The notes: generated by a model from the sequence alone, not told the origin. A stretch of DNA of 64,000 bases from Streptomyces sp. NBC_01306 (GCF_026340465.1 NZ_JAPEPC010000001.1:5957001-6021000), one strand, 5' to 3'; numbered from the stretch's first letter, positions 8,248-17,538 are shown. Translations and numbers: made by a program.

Positions 8248-9465
8248 TCACCAGGTGACCGGGAGTTCGTTGACGCCCTGGATCGTCGTACCCGGACGCA
8301 GGGTCAACCGGTCCACCGGCACCGCCAGCCGCAGGTTCGGCAGCCGGTCGAACAACGCCGTGAGGATGACCTCCAGTTCGAGGCGGGCCAGGTTCTGGCC
8401 GAGGCACTGGTGCACCCCGTAGCCGAATGCCAGATGGTGGCGGGCCTCGCGCCGCACGTCGAAGGTGTCCGGCTCCGCGAAGACCGAACTGTCGCGGTTG
8501 GCGATGGAGTTGGTGACGATGACACCCTCGCCGGCCCGGATGCACTGGCCGTCGACATCGATGTCAGCCGTCGCGATGCGTGCCCCGGCGATGTCCGCGA
8601 TCGCCAGATAGCGCAGCAGCTCCTCCACCGCCCCCGGTACCAGCGACGGGTCGGCCCGCAACGCGGCGTACTGCTCGGGGTGTTCGAGCAGGGTGATGAC
8701 GCTGAGAGAAGTCATCGACGCCGTCGTCTCGTGGCCGGCCACCAGCAGCAGGATGGCGGTCGACACCAGCTCCTCGCGGTCGATCGCGCCCTTCTCCAGC
8801 TGCTCCGTGACCAGGGTGCTCAGCAGGCCCGGCCGGCGCTCGCCGCGCAAGGAGTCCACCAGGCCGCCCAGATAGTCCTCCAGCTCGTCCCGGGCGGCAC
8901 GCGTCCCCGCCACGTCCGTGGACTGGATCAGCCGCCTGCTGGCGTCCTGGAAGAAGTCGTGCTCGGCGTAGGGCACGCCGAGCAGTCGGCAGATCACCAT
9001 GGACGGCACGGGCAGCGCGAACTGGCTGACGAGGTCGGCGGGCGGCCCGGAGGCGATCATCTCGTCCAGGAAGCCGTGCACGATCTGCTCCACGTCCTCC
9101 CGCATCCCCTTGATGCGCCGGACGGTGAACTCGCTGATGGTCATACGGCGCTTCGGCCCGTGCTCGGGCGGGTCGAGGCCGATGAAGGCCGGCCGGCGGT
9201 CCCGGAAGCTCACCACGCGCTCGGAGGTCGCCGGGAAGGCGTCGTCCGTCCGGTCGGACGACAGCCGGGGATCGGCGAGCAGCTTTCGCGCGGTGTCGTA
9301 CCCGGTCACCAGCCATGCCTGCCGGCCGTCGTAGAGGGTGACCCGCTGCAGCGATCCCTCCCGCTCCCGGAGGTCGTTGTACTGGTCGGGAAGTTGGTAG
9401 GGGCAGGTGCGGTCGCTGGGAAAGGCGGGGGCGCCTGATGGGGGCGTCGTAACGGTCTCGGTCAT
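8248..9465 (-). CDS. cytochrome P450, CYP105-like
   Basis: A 405-residue soluble P450 monooxygenase. Seen: the I-helix oxygen-activating AGHETT (about 247-252), an ExxR in the K helix (EELLRYL), and the haem loop FGYGVHQCLG with the thiolate Cys near 354. FIGLDPPEHGPKRRMTISEF and SMTSLSVITLLEHP resemble CYP105 enzymes, which are broad-substrate oxidases often paired with a [3Fe-4S] ferredoxin, as here. Family placement is from memory of motifs. A GAGGGG site precedes the ATG. The divergent TetR gene and the palindrome at 9490-9512 suggest inducible expression. Confidence 0.93.
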   Translation of the reverse strand: MTETVTTPPSGAPAFPSDRTCPYQLPDQYNDLREREGSLQRVTLYDGRQAWLVTGYDTARKLLADPRLSSDRTDDAFPATSERVVSFRDRRPAFIGLDPPEHGPKRRMTISEFTVRRIKGMREDVEQIVHGFLDEMIASGPPADLVSQFALPVPSMVICRLLGVPYAEHDFFQDASRRLIQSTDVAGTRAARDELEDYLGGLVDSLRGERRPGLLSTLVTEQLEKGAIDREELVSTAILLLVAGHETTASMTSLSVITLLEHPEQYAALRADPSLVPGAVEELLRYLAIADIAGARIATADIDVDGQCIRAGEGVIVTNSIANRDSSVFAEPDTFDVRREARHHLAFGYGVHQCLGQNLARLELEVILTALFDRLPNLRLAVPVDRLTLRPGTTIQGVNELPVTW

Positions 9466-9489
9466 CGTTCCCCTCGATGTACTCGACGC

Positions 9490-9512
9490 TTAAAGAACGG
9501 TCCGTTCTCTAA
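9490..9512. promoter_or_regulatory. TetR-type operator palindrome
   Basis: The 110-base spacer between the divergent P450 and TetR genes contains AGAACGG-T-CCGTTCT (9494-9508), a perfect 7-1-7 palindrome. It extends with matching TTA/TAA flanks to 23 bases (9490-9512) with a single mismatched pair. Length, symmetry and location fit an operator for the adjacent TetR regulator, controlling both divergent genes. Confidence 0.75.
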
Positions 9513-9575
9513 TAAGGAGGCTAGGCTGACGCGCTCGGGGTCCACAACGGGTGTTTCGACAAATGGCTGGGAGTC

Positions 9576-10259
9576 ATGCATCCAATCAACGGGGACGCGG
9601 CGGACCGTTCGGCCGGCGACCACCGCAGAAACCCTCGCCGCCGGGGCGAGGAGCTGGAGAACGCCATCCTGGCGGCGGTCCTCGACGAACTCGCCGAGGT
9701 CGGTTACGCCGGACTGACGATGGAGCGCGTGGCCGTAAGAGCCCGCACCGGCAAGGCCACCCTGTACCGGCGGTGGCCCAGCCGCGCCGAACTCGTCATC
9801 GACGCCTGCGCGGCCCGACGCCTGACCGAGGCGGATCTGCCCGACACCGGCGCCCTGCGCACCGACGTGATCGCCGTGCTGCGGCAGCTCTCCGCCAGGC
9901 TGGCCACCTCGCACGGCGACATCCTCCGCGGCCTGATCACGGAGGCCATGCACGATCCCGAGTTCGCCCGGCTGGTCCGCGAACGGGTCGGCCCCGCAGG
10001 CCCCGGACCGATCAAGAGTGTCCTGTTGCGTGCTGTCGCACGTGGCGAGATCGCGCCGTGGGTGCCCGCCTCACGGCGCGCCACCGTGGCGGTCGACCTG
10101 CTCCGCAACCACTATCTGCTCTACGGTGCCCCGGTCCCGGAGGACGTCATCGCCGAGATCGTCGACCACGTCTACCTCCCCCTCCTCCTCGCTCCACGGA
10201 GCGCCGTGCCGGACATCCCCGCGGCCCCGCCGTCGACCGGTGCGGCCGGGGAGGCGTAG
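9576..10259 (+). CDS. TetR-family transcriptional repressor
   Basis: A 227-residue repressor. The N-terminal helix-turn-helix spans about residues 28-75 (GLTMERVAVRARTGKATLYRRWP is split here over helices 2-3). The C-terminal ligand pocket is of the type annotated as TetR_C_11. It is divergent from the P450-ferredoxin operon and probably represses it through the palindrome at 9494-9508, releasing on binding a P450 substrate or related small molecule. The ATG has a weak, close GGGAG; the first 20 residues are charged and probably disordered. Confidence 0.9.
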   Translation: MHPINGDAADRSAGDHRRNPRRRGEELENAILAAVLDELAEVGYAGLTMERVAVRARTGKATLYRRWPSRAELVIDACAARRLTEADLPDTGALRTDVIAVLRQLSARLATSHGDILRGLITEAMHDPEFARLVRERVGPAGPGPIKSVLLRAVARGEIAPWVPASRRATVAVDLLRNHYLLYGAPVPEDVIAEIVDHVYLPLLLAPRSAVPDIPAAPPSTGAAGEA

Positions 10260-10413
10260 CCCGCGGAGGGTGCAGCCGTCCGCTGTCAGCGGCGCGTACT
10301 TCGCTCGCGCAACCCGGCGAGGGTCCGAAGCCGGGAATGGGCGGGTCCGTGCGCATGTTCACCAGGGTGCGCGGGGGCCTCCTGCGCCGTACGACCCTGG
10401 AGAGATGAAGAAC

Positions 10414-11135
10414 ATGCGCGTCGAGATCTGGAGCGACATCGCCTGCCCCTGGTGCTACGTGGGCAAGGCCCGGTTCGAGAAGGCCCTCGCCGGCTTCCCG
10501 CACCGTGACCAGGTCGAGGTGGTGCACCGCTCCTTCGAGCTCGACCCGGGGCGGGCGAAGGGCGATGCCGCGCCCGTCCTGGAGATGCTCAGCAAGAAGT
10601 ACGGACTGAGCACGAGCAGGCACAGGAGGCCGAGAACAACATCGCGGCCAACGCCGGTGCCGAGGGGCTCGGCTACCGCACGGAGGGCCGTGACCACGGG
10701 AACACCTTCGACATGCACCGGCTGCTGCACCTCGCCAAGGAGCACGGGCGCCAGGACGAGCTGATCGGGCTGCTCTACCGGGCGAACTTCGCCGACGAGC
10801 GGTCCGTCTTCGACGGCGACGCGTATCTGGTGGAGCTGGCCGTGGAGGCCGGGCTCGACGCCGACGCGGTCCGTGCGGTGCTCGCCGACCCTGCCGCCTA
10901 CGCCGACGACGTACGCGCCGATGAGCGCGAGGCGGCTGAACTCGGTGCGAACGGCGTGCCGTTCTTCGTCCTCGACCGGGCGTTCGGCGTGTCCGGCGCC
11001 CAGCCCGCCGAGGTCTTCACCCAGGCGCTCGGCCAGGCCTGGGACGCCAAGCCCCGGCTCGCCGCGGTCGGCGGGGACGGCGAGGTCTGCGGCCCCGACG
11101 GCTGCGAGGTCCCGGCGACGGGCGACCCGGCCTGA
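10414..11135 (+). pseudogene. DsbA/FrnE-like thiol oxidoreductase, frameshifted
   Basis: Two reading frames together encode one DsbA-family protein of about 240 residues. The first part (from 10414) has EIWSDIACPWCYVGK with the CPWC active site and runs to KKYGLS at about 10611. The rest (EQAQEAENN onward, through NGVPFFVLD to 11135) continues in another frame. Between them the codon after Ser is only two bases (10612-10613), consistent with a single-base deletion. As read, translation is diverted after about residue 66. The ATG at 10414 has GGAGAG 9 bases upstream. It may be a true pseudogene or a sequencing error. Confidence 0.8.
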
Positions 11136-11158
11136 CTCTCCGGCTGCTCCGCCCCTGG

Positions 11159-12289
11159 TCACCGCCCGCCGAGAAGGTGCGTCGCGTCGTGGAAGGCGCG
11201 GCGCACCGCTGCGATGCCGTCCCCGTCCCGGCTGGGATGCACCCGGTTGGTGAGCAGCACCGCGTACCGTCCGGTCGCCGGGTCGACCCACAGGCTCGTG
11301 CCCGTGAACCCGGTGTGCCCGTACGAGTCCGGCCCGAAGGAGTCGCCGACGGGGGAGCCGGCCGGGTCCTGGCCCTGCCACGCGAGCCCCCTGCGCAGCG
11401 CGAGACCGTCCGTGTGGCCCGCTGTCATCAGGGCGAACGTCGCGGGGCGCAGCAGCTCCCGCCCGCCGCCCGCCAGTGACCGGCCCAGCCGCTCCATGTC
11501 GCCCAGGGTGGCGAACAGACCGGCGTGGGCGGCCACCCCGCCGAGTACAGCGGCGTTCTCGTCGTGCACCTCGCCGGTCACCACCCGGCCGCGCCACGGG
11601 CAGTCCTCGGTGGCCACCGCGCGGGCCCGGCCCGCCGCGTCCGGGGTGAATCCGGTGTCCGCCAACCCCAGGGGTGCGCAGACCAGTTCCGCCACCAGCC
11701 GGTCCAGCGGGCGCCCGGTGGCGGCCTCCGCGATCAGCCCGAGCAGGATGAAGCCCTGCGAGGAGTACTCGACGCGGGCGCCCGGGGGAGCGGTCGGCGG
11801 CAGCTCCCGTACCGCGTCCAGCAGCGCCGCACGCGTCGGGCTCTCCCGGTAGAGCGGTACCCGGCCGGGCAACCCCGAGGTGTGCGTGAGCAGTTGATAG
11901 AGCGTCAGGTGTGATTTGTCGCCGCCCCGGTACTCCGGCAGATGCGCGCCGACCGTGTCGGTGAGCGCCAGGGCGCCCGCATCGATCAGGGCCATCACCG
12001 CGAGGCCCGCGACCGGCTTGGTCACCGATGCGAGATCCCACAGCTCGCTGCCGTCGAGCTCAGGACCGGCCCAGCTCCTGGTGCCGGTCCAGCCCCGGTC
12101 CAGCGGGCCGTCGGCGGTGCCGACCGACCAGGCGGCAGCCGAGTACACCCGGCGCTCCCGTCCGGCGGCGAGCAGGTCGGCCGGCCGGCCGGTGTCCGCC
12201 GCACCTCCCGCCGGCTCCGTACCCCCCGCTGGCTCCCTGCCCACCGCTGAGTCGGTGCCCGCCGCCGAGTCCATGCCTGCCGCGCTCAT
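11159..12289 (-). CDS. class C beta-lactamase-fold serine hydrolase
   Basis: A 376-residue serine hydrolase of the beta-lactamase/DD-peptidase/esterase superfamily. Seen: the nucleophile motif SVTK (88-91), a YSS in place of the usual YxN (175-177), and GHTGF in place of KTG near 311. These are features of cytoplasmic or secreted esterases, D-aminopeptidases and EstB-like proteins rather than true lactamases. There is no signal peptide. The first 35 residues are low-complexity (AAGTDS/AGGTEP repeats of 5-6 residues). Its ATG overlaps the TGA of the upstream IclR gene (ATGA, 12286-12289), so it is cotranslated with that regulator and probably acts on the substrate of the neighbouring transporter. 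Confidence 0.85.
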   Translation of the reverse strand: MSAAGMDSAAGTDSAVGREPAGGTEPAGGAADTGRPADLLAAGRERRVYSAAAWSVGTADGPLDRGWTGTRSWAGPELDGSELWDLASVTKPVAGLAVMALIDAGALALTDTVGAHLPEYRGGDKSHLTLYQLLTHTSGLPGRVPLYRESPTRAALLDAVRELPPTAPPGARVEYSSQGFILLGLIAEAATGRPLDRLVAELVCAPLGLADTGFTPDAAGRARAVATEDCPWRGRVVTGEVHDENAAVLGGVAAHAGLFATLGDMERLGRSLAGGGRELLRPATFALMTAGHTDGLALRRGLAWQGQDPAGSPVGDSFGPDSYGHTGFTGTSLWVDPATGRYAVLLTNRVHPSRDGDGIAAVRRAFHDATHLLGGR

Positions 12290-13128
12290 GTCCGGTCACC
12301 GTCCCATGCGGTCGTGCCTCCGACGACGCCCAGTGCGGGGCCGCTGCTGCCGAGGCCGGCCGAGACCGTACGGGCCGCCGCGCGCACCATCGGGCCGAAC
12401 AGTCCGGCGCTCTCCGGATCCAGGGTGAACGTCAGCCCGGAGATGCCGATCGCGCCCACCACCCGCCCGTCCCCGTCCGTCACCGGTGCGGCCACCGCGC
12501 GGACGTCCAGCTCGTGGTACTCGTCGTCGACCGCGTAACCCCGCTCCGCCGTACGGCGCAACTCGGCCCGGATCGCGCGGGGTTCGGTGAGCGTACGGGA
12601 GGTGTGTGCGGTGAGCGGGGTCTCTTCGAGTACCGCTGCCACCTCCGGCTCCGGCAGCGCGGAGAGCATCGCCAGACCCGCCGCGGTGCAGTACAGCGGG
12701 GTCTCGCCGCCGGGCCGGGTGCTCAGCAGGTAGCCGCGCACCGGTTCGGACTGCTCCAGGTGTACGGCGGTGGTCCGGTGCCGTACCGCGTAGTACGCGA
12801 GCTGGCCGGTGCGGGTGCGCAGATCGGCCAGTGCCGGGCGGACCAGCCGGAGGTCGTCCCCGGTGTCCAGCGCGGCGGCGGCCAGGCCGAGCAGCCGGGG
12901 CCCCGCGCGGTAACTGCCGCCCTCCGCCGGCTGGGCGAAGCCGTACTCGGCCATCGTCCGCAGATGGCGGTGGACCGTCGGTTTGGTGAGTCCGGTGCGC
13001 CGCGCGATCTCGCCCAGCCGGTGCGGGCCGCCCGTCTGTACCAGTGCCTCCAGTACCTCCATCGCTTTGTCGACCGGGCCCTTCCCGGGCTCCTGCTCGC
13101 TCGATCGGGTGTTGACCGTGTTCGGCAT
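12286..13128 (-). CDS. IclR-family regulator of the transporter/catabolic locus
   Basis: A 280-residue IclR protein. The winged helix (about 18-80) contains LTKPTVHRHLRTM as recognition helix. The ligand domain contains the small-molecule pocket segments LYCTAAGLAMLSAL and GAIGISG. It is divergent from the five-gene ABC transporter operon and coupled to the serine hydrolase behind it, so it is the probable regulator of the locus. I prefer the ATG at 13128 to that at 13158: the extra ten residues look unstructured and 13158 has no spaced ribosome site. TTAAGC lies about 8 bases before 13128, so the message may be leaderless. Confidence 0.88.
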   Translation of the reverse strand: MPNTVNTRSSEQEPGKGPVDKAMEVLEALVQTGGPHRLGEIARRTGLTKPTVHRHLRTMAEYGFAQPAEGGSYRAGPRLLGLAAAALDTGDDLRLVRPALADLRTRTGQLAYYAVRHRTTAVHLEQSEPVRGYLLSTRPGGETPLYCTAAGLAMLSALPEPEVAAVLEETPLTAHTSRTLTEPRAIRAELRRTAERGYAVDDEYHELDVRAVAAPVTDGDGRVVGAIGISGLTFTLDPESAGLFGPMVRAAARTVSAGLGSSGPALGVVGGTTAWDGDRT

Positions 13129-13158
13129 GACGCCTAGCTTAACCCCATCGCATTCCAT

Positions 13159-13189
13159 CTTCCGGAACGGAAGTGTTGTTCAATGGAAC
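13159..13189. promoter_or_regulatory. candidate IclR operator
   Basis: Between the divergent IclR and ABC transporter genes lies CTTCCG-GAA-CGGAAG (13159-13173), a perfect 6-3-6 inverted repeat. It is followed by GTTC-AATG-GAAC (13178-13189). Both contain the TTC/GAA half sites common in IclR operators. Position makes them the likely binding site of the adjacent IclR protein; this is inferred. Confidence 0.5.
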
Positions 13190-13209
13190 GAATACGTCAG
13201 GGGTGGGCC

Positions 13210-14757
13210 GTGGACCGCAATCACCCGTCCCGCCGCGACGTGGTGCGGCTCGGCGGTCTGCTCGTCCCGGCCGTCGCCGCCCCGGCTCTCCTGACGGGGT
13301 GTGGTGCCGACCCCGCGAGCAGCGCCGGCAATGTCCTGCGGGTCTCGCAGCCCGGCGACGCCACGACCATGGACCCGCAGAAACAGGGCGACATGGTGTC
13401 GATGAACGCCCTGATCAACATGTTCGACACGCTCACCACCCGGGGCCGCGACAACAAGCTGCACCCGCGCCTGGCGCTCTCCTGGACGGCCCGCTCCGAG
13501 CGGACCTGGAGGTTCCGGCTGCGCCCCGGCGTGAAGTTCCACAACGGCGAACCCTGCGACGCGGCCGCCGTGAAGTTCAGCATCGAGCGGCTGCTCGACC
13601 CGGCGACCAAGTCGCCCATCGTCGAGCTGCGTTACGTGAAGAGCGTGAGCGTCGTCGACCGGCTCACCGTGGATGTGCACACCACGCTGCACGACCCGAT
13701 CCTGCCCGACAAGCTCTCCCTGTTCGGCGGAGTCGTCGTCCCGCCGCGCTATATCGCCCGCGTCGGGGACGAGGGATTCGCCAACCACCCCGTCGGCACA
13801 GGCCCGTTCACCTTCGTCAGCTGGCAGCGCGACCACCAGCTGCGGATGCGGGCCAACCCCGGGCACTGGCAGGGCAGGCCGAGCGTGGACGAACTGGTCT
13901 TCAGCCCGGCGCCCAACCCGTCCTCCTCGCTCGCGGCCCTCCAGAGCGGCGGCGTCGACCTCGTCACCGGGCTGACCCCCGACGCCGCCCAGCAGCTGGA
14001 CGGGTACACCGGGGTGACGCTGGACAGCTACCCCGGCATCCGCACCTCGTACCTCTCGCTGAACACCCTGGACGGCGGCCCGCTGGGCGACCACCGGGTG
14101 CGGCAGGCGCTCAACCACGCGATCGATGTCCCGCTGCTGATCAAGGCGGTGCTGGGCGGCAAGGCCCGTGAGGTCCCCGCGATGATCCCGCGCGGCGCCT
14201 TCGGCTTCGACCCGTCCGTCAAGCCCTTCACCCGCTCGGCGGCGAAGGCCCGCGCACTGCTCGCCGAAGCCGGATACCCGCACGGATTCTCCACCACGCT
14301 CACCGCGTCCAACGTCGACTCCAACGTCGCCGAAGCGCTCTCCGGACTCCTCGCCCGCGCCGGGGTGCACGCCCGCGTCGCCCTCCTCGACCCCGGTACG
14401 TACGCGGCCCGGCTCACCTCCGACGACCACGGCGCGCTCGGCCCGATGTATCTGGCGGCGAGCACCGTCTGGACCCTCGACGGCGAGAGCATGCTCCAGT
14501 CCGTCGTACGCAGCGACCGCAGGCAGAGCCGCTGGCACTCCAAGGAGGCCGACCGGCTCATCGACACCGAGGAGCTGTCGGTCGACCCCGCGGAACGCGC
14601 CCGCGCCTTCTCCGACCTCCAGCGGCTGATGCGCGAGCAGGCGCCCTTCGTCTTCCTCTACCAGCTCGACAACATCCTCGCCCGCAACGCGCGGCCCCGG
14701 TGGAAACCGGGCGTCGTGGGCTCGCTGGCCATGCAGAACGCGGAGGTCACGGTATGA
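13210..14757 (+). CDS. ABC transporter substrate-binding lipoprotein, Opp/Dpp (family 5)
   Basis: A 515-residue extracytoplasmic solute-binding protein of SBP family 5, the family for oligopeptides, opines, nickel and some oligosaccharides. The N-terminus has SRRDVVR (Tat-like) and a lipobox LLTG|C with the lipidated Cys at about 31. Family segments seen are LRPGVKFHNGEP and VGTGPFTF. I chose the GTG at 13210 because AGGGG sits 6 bases upstream. The ATG at 13183 lies inside the putative operator and lacks a ribosome site. First gene of a five-gene transporter operon in which each junction overlaps. Confidence 0.9.
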   Translation: MDRNHPSRRDVVRLGGLLVPAVAAPALLTGCGADPASSAGNVLRVSQPGDATTMDPQKQGDMVSMNALINMFDTLTTRGRDNKLHPRLALSWTARSERTWRFRLRPGVKFHNGEPCDAAAVKFSIERLLDPATKSPIVELRYVKSVSVVDRLTVDVHTTLHDPILPDKLSLFGGVVVPPRYIARVGDEGFANHPVGTGPFTFVSWQRDHQLRMRANPGHWQGRPSVDELVFSPAPNPSSSLAALQSGGVDLVTGLTPDAAQQLDGYTGVTLDSYPGIRTSYLSLNTLDGGPLGDHRVRQALNHAIDVPLLIKAVLGGKAREVPAMIPRGAFGFDPSVKPFTRSAAKARALLAEAGYPHGFSTTLTASNVDSNVAEALSGLLARAGVHARVALLDPGTYAARLTSDDHGALGPMYLAASTVWTLDGESMLQSVVRSDRRQSRWHSKEADRLIDTEELSVDPAERARAFSDLQRLMREQAPFVFLYQLDNILARNARPRWKPGVVGSLAMQNAEVTV

Positions 14758-15752
14758 GCGACCTGTCCCTCCGGGAACCGGACACGACGACGCCCGGCCC
14801 GGCCCGCCGTACCGCCCGCGACCGGACCCGGCTGCTGCGCGGCGTCCTGGTGCGGCTGGGCACCGCGCTGCTCGTCCTGCTGTGCACGGCGACCGTCTCG
14901 TTCTTCCTGGTCCGGCTCTCCGGCGACCCCGTCAAACAGCTGCTCCCGCCGGACGCCACGGCACACCAGGAGACCGTGCTGCGGGCGAGCCTCGGACTGA
15001 ACCGGCCGCTGCTCACCCAGTACCTGGACTTCCTGTGGGGGCTGCCCCGCCTCGACTTCGGGAACTCCCTCTTCTACAACGAACCGGTCAGGACCGTCCT
15101 GGCCGACCGGCTGCCCGCCACCCTCCAACTCGCGGGCGCCGCACTGGTGGTGACCCTGGTCATCGCGGTGCCGGCCGGGATCTTCGCGGCCATGCGCCGC
15201 GGCCGGGCCTCCGACCGCGGAGTGATGACCGGAGTGCTGCTCGGACAGTCCACCCCGCCCTTCTGGGTCGGCATCCTGCTGATCCTGGTCTTCGCGGTGG
15301 GACTGCATGTCCTTCCGGCGTCCGGATACGGCACCTTCGCCAACCTCGTGCTCCCCGCGGTCACCCTCGCCGTCTACTCCATCGCGGTCGTCGCCCGGCT
15401 GCTGCGGTCCTCACTGATCGACGTGCTCTCCTCCGACCACATCCGTACCGCGAGGGCCAAGGGGTTCGGCCCGGTCAAGGTGGTGCTCAGGCACGGGCTG
15501 CGCAACGCGTCGCTGCCCGTGATCACGGTGGTCGGCCTCGAAGTGGGCAGCCTGCTCGGCGGCGCGATCCTCACCGAACAGGTCTTCTCCTGGCCCGGCG
15601 TCGGACAGCTGACGATCGAGGCCATCTCCAAACGCGACTTCCCGCTGGTCCAGGCAACGGTGCTCTTCTTCGCCGCCACCTTCGTCGTGGTGAACCTGCT
15701 GGTGGACCTCTCCTACAGCTTCCTCGACCCGAGGGTGAGGTCAACCAAGTGA
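14754..15752 (+). CDS. ABC transporter permease, DppB-like
   Basis: A 332-residue inner-membrane permease with six predicted helices. The first helix is at about 30-50, and the EAA-type loop lies in RTARAKGFGPVKVVLRHGLRN (about 228-248), which contacts the ATPases. GLEVGSLLGGAILTEQVFSWPG is the usual DppB C-terminal region. The ATG overlaps the stop of the binding-protein gene (ATGA), so the pair is translationally coupled. It forms a heterodimeric channel with the next gene product. Confidence 0.92.
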   Translation: MSDLSLREPDTTTPGPARRTARDRTRLLRGVLVRLGTALLVLLCTATVSFFLVRLSGDPVKQLLPPDATAHQETVLRASLGLNRPLLTQYLDFLWGLPRLDFGNSLFYNEPVRTVLADRLPATLQLAGAALVVTLVIAVPAGIFAAMRRGRASDRGVMTGVLLGQSTPPFWVGILLILVFAVGLHVLPASGYGTFANLVLPAVTLAVYSIAVVARLLRSSLIDVLSSDHIRTARAKGFGPVKVVLRHGLRNASLPVITVVGLEVGSLLGGAILTEQVFSWPGVGQLTIEAISKRDFPLVQATVLFFAATFVVVNLLVDLSYSFLDPRVRSTK

Positions 15753-16711
15753 GTCCGCTGCGCCCGGTGAGTCCCAAGAACACGACGAACACGCCGGACA
15801 CGATGCCTGTTGCACCGCCGGCACCTCCCGCCCCGGCCGCGCCGCCGGCCCGCGGTCCCGGATCCGCCGCACTGCGGGCCCTGCTGCGCAACCGGCTCGC
15901 GGTCATCGCCCTGGCCGTACTCGCGGTCATGCTGATCGCCGCCGTGTTCGCCCCGCTCATCGCCCCCTGTGACCCGAACGCCCAGAACCTGCTGCTGCGG
16001 CTCCGGCCGCCCGCCTGGCAGCACGGCGGCAGCAGCGCCCATCTCCTCGGCACCGACCAGCTCGGCCGGGACATGCTGTCCCGCGTCATCTACGGCACCC
16101 GGGTGTCGCTCCTTGTGGGCGCGGGCGCCGCGCTCCTCGCCGGAGTCATCGGCACCGCCGTCGGGCTGGCCTCCGGCTACTTCGGCGGCTGGACCGACCG
16201 CGTACTGATGCGGCTGGCCGACGTCCAGCTGGCCTTCCCGGCGATTCTGCTGGCGCTGGCCATCGTCGGATTCCTCGGCTCCGGCCTCTGGTACGTGATC
16301 CTCGTGCTCGGCTTCACCGGCTGGGTCTCCTACGCCCGCGTCGTCCGCTCCGAGGTCATGTCGCTGCGCTCCCGCGACTTCATCACCGAGGCACGGGCCA
16401 TCGGCGTCACGGACGCCACCATCATGCGCCGCCATCTGCTGCCCAACGTGATGGCGCCTCTCGCCACCATCGGCACCCTGCACATCGCCGCCGCCATCGT
16501 CGCCGAGGCGTCCCTGAGCTACCTCGGCCTCGGTGTCCCCAAGGAGACCGTCACCTGGGGCTCGATGCTCTCCGACGGACAGCTCTACCTGGGCACCTCC
16601 TGGTGGCTCGCCGTCTTCCCCGGAGCCGCCCTGATGATCACCTCGCTCGCTGTCAACATCACCGGCGACGCCCTGCGCGACGTCGCGGACCCGAAGGCGT
16701 ACCGCCGATGA
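15749..16711 (+). CDS. ABC transporter permease, DppC-like
   Basis: A 320-residue permease. A Pro/Ala-rich cytoplasmic N-terminus (about 1-45) precedes the first helix. HLLGTDQLGRDMLSRVIYGTRVSL is the hallmark N-terminal loop of DppC/OppC. The ATPase-contact loop is in ITEARAIGVTDATIMRRHLLPN. It starts at a GTG overlapping the TGA of the DppB-like gene (GTGA, 15749-15752). Partner channel subunit of the Dpp-type importer. Confidence 0.92.
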   Translation: MSPLRPVSPKNTTNTPDTMPVAPPAPPAPAAPPARGPGSAALRALLRNRLAVIALAVLAVMLIAAVFAPLIAPCDPNAQNLLLRLRPPAWQHGGSSAHLLGTDQLGRDMLSRVIYGTRVSLLVGAGAALLAGVIGTAVGLASGYFGGWTDRVLMRLADVQLAFPAILLALAIVGFLGSGLWYVILVLGFTGWVSYARVVRSEVMSLRSRDFITEARAIGVTDATIMRRHLLPNVMAPLATIGTLHIAAAIVAEASLSYLGLGVPKETVTWGSMLSDGQLYLGTSWWLAVFPGAALMITSLAVNITGDALRDVADPKAYRR

Positions 16712-17538
16712 AGCCCACCCCCGCGCCCACCCCCGAACCCGCAGATCCGCTGCTCCGCATCAACGACCTCAGCGTCGATTTCCGGCTCGAAAGCTCCACC
16801 GTGCACGCCGTCCGGGGTGTCTCCCTGGAGGTCGACGCCGGGGAGACGCTCGCCGTCGTCGGCGAGTCCGGCAGCGGGAAGACGGCCACCGCACTCTCCG
16901 TACTGCGCCTCAACCCGGCGCCGCCCTGCGTCTACAGCGGCGGCGAGATCCTCTTCGACGGCCACGACCTGCTCGCGCTCTCCGAGAAGGAGCTCGGCCG
17001 GATCAGGGGCCATGACATCGCCATGGTCTTCCAGGACCCGATGACCAGCCTCGACCCGCTCCAACGGGTCGGCAGCCAGGTCGCCGAAGTGCTCAGGCAC
17101 CACCAGGGGCTGTCCAGGTCCGAAGCCCGGGAGGCCGCCGTCGCGGCCCTGGACGAGGTCGGCATCCCCGACCCGGAACGCCGCTACCGGCAGTACCCGC
17201 ACGAGCTCTCCGGCGGGCTGCGCCAGCGCGTGATGATCGCGACCGCGCTGGTCGCCAGGCCGCGGGTGCTCATCGCCGACGAGCCGACCACCGCCCTCGA
17301 CGTCACCGTGCAGCGGCAGATCCTCGATCTCCTGGTCGAGCTGCGGCAACGGCACGGCATGGCCGTCGTCCTCATCACCCACGACCTCGGCGTGGTGGCC
17401 GAGACCGCCGACCGGGTCGCCGTCATGAACCGCGGCCGGGTCGTGGAGACCGGCGACGTCCTGGACGTCTTCGCGCACCCGGCGGACGACTACACCCGCC
17501 GGCTCCTGGACGCCACCCCCCGATTGGAGCCGGCATGA
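16708..17538 (+). CDS. ABC transporter ATPase, DppD-like
   Basis: A 276-residue ATPase. Walker A GESGSGKT (about 52-59), Q-loop in MVFQDPMTSLDP, ABC signature LSGGLRQR, and Walker B VLIADEPTTALD followed by the H-loop THD are all intact. The C-terminal extension of DppD/OppD, which often carries an Fe-S or Cys motif, is cut short here. ATG overlaps the preceding stop (16708-16711). It energises uptake together with the next ATPase. Confidence 0.92.
   Translation: MKPTPAPTPEPADPLLRINDLSVDFRLESSTVHAVRGVSLEVDAGETLAVVGESGSGKTATALSVLRLNPAPPCVYSGGEILFDGHDLLALSEKELGRIRGHDIAMVFQDPMTSLDPLQRVGSQVAEVLRHHQGLSRSEAREAAVAALDEVGIPDPERRYRQYPHELSGGLRQRVMIATALVARPRVLIADEPTTALDVTVQRQILDLLVELRQRHGMAVVLITHDLGVVAETADRVAVMNRGRVVETGDVLDVFAHPADDYTRRLLDATPRLEPA

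Noticed and set aside
8036..10259. P450, ferredoxin and TetR as part of a natural-product gene cluster
   Set aside because: No core synthase, NRPS, terpene cyclase, RiPP precursor or dedicated tailoring set is nearby. The set is the common stand-alone inducible CYP105 arrangement.
13183..13209. ATG at 13183 as start of the binding-protein gene
   Set aside because: It lies within the putative operator and lacks a ribosome site; the GTG at 13210 has AGGGG 6 bases upstream and gives a normal lipoprotein signal.
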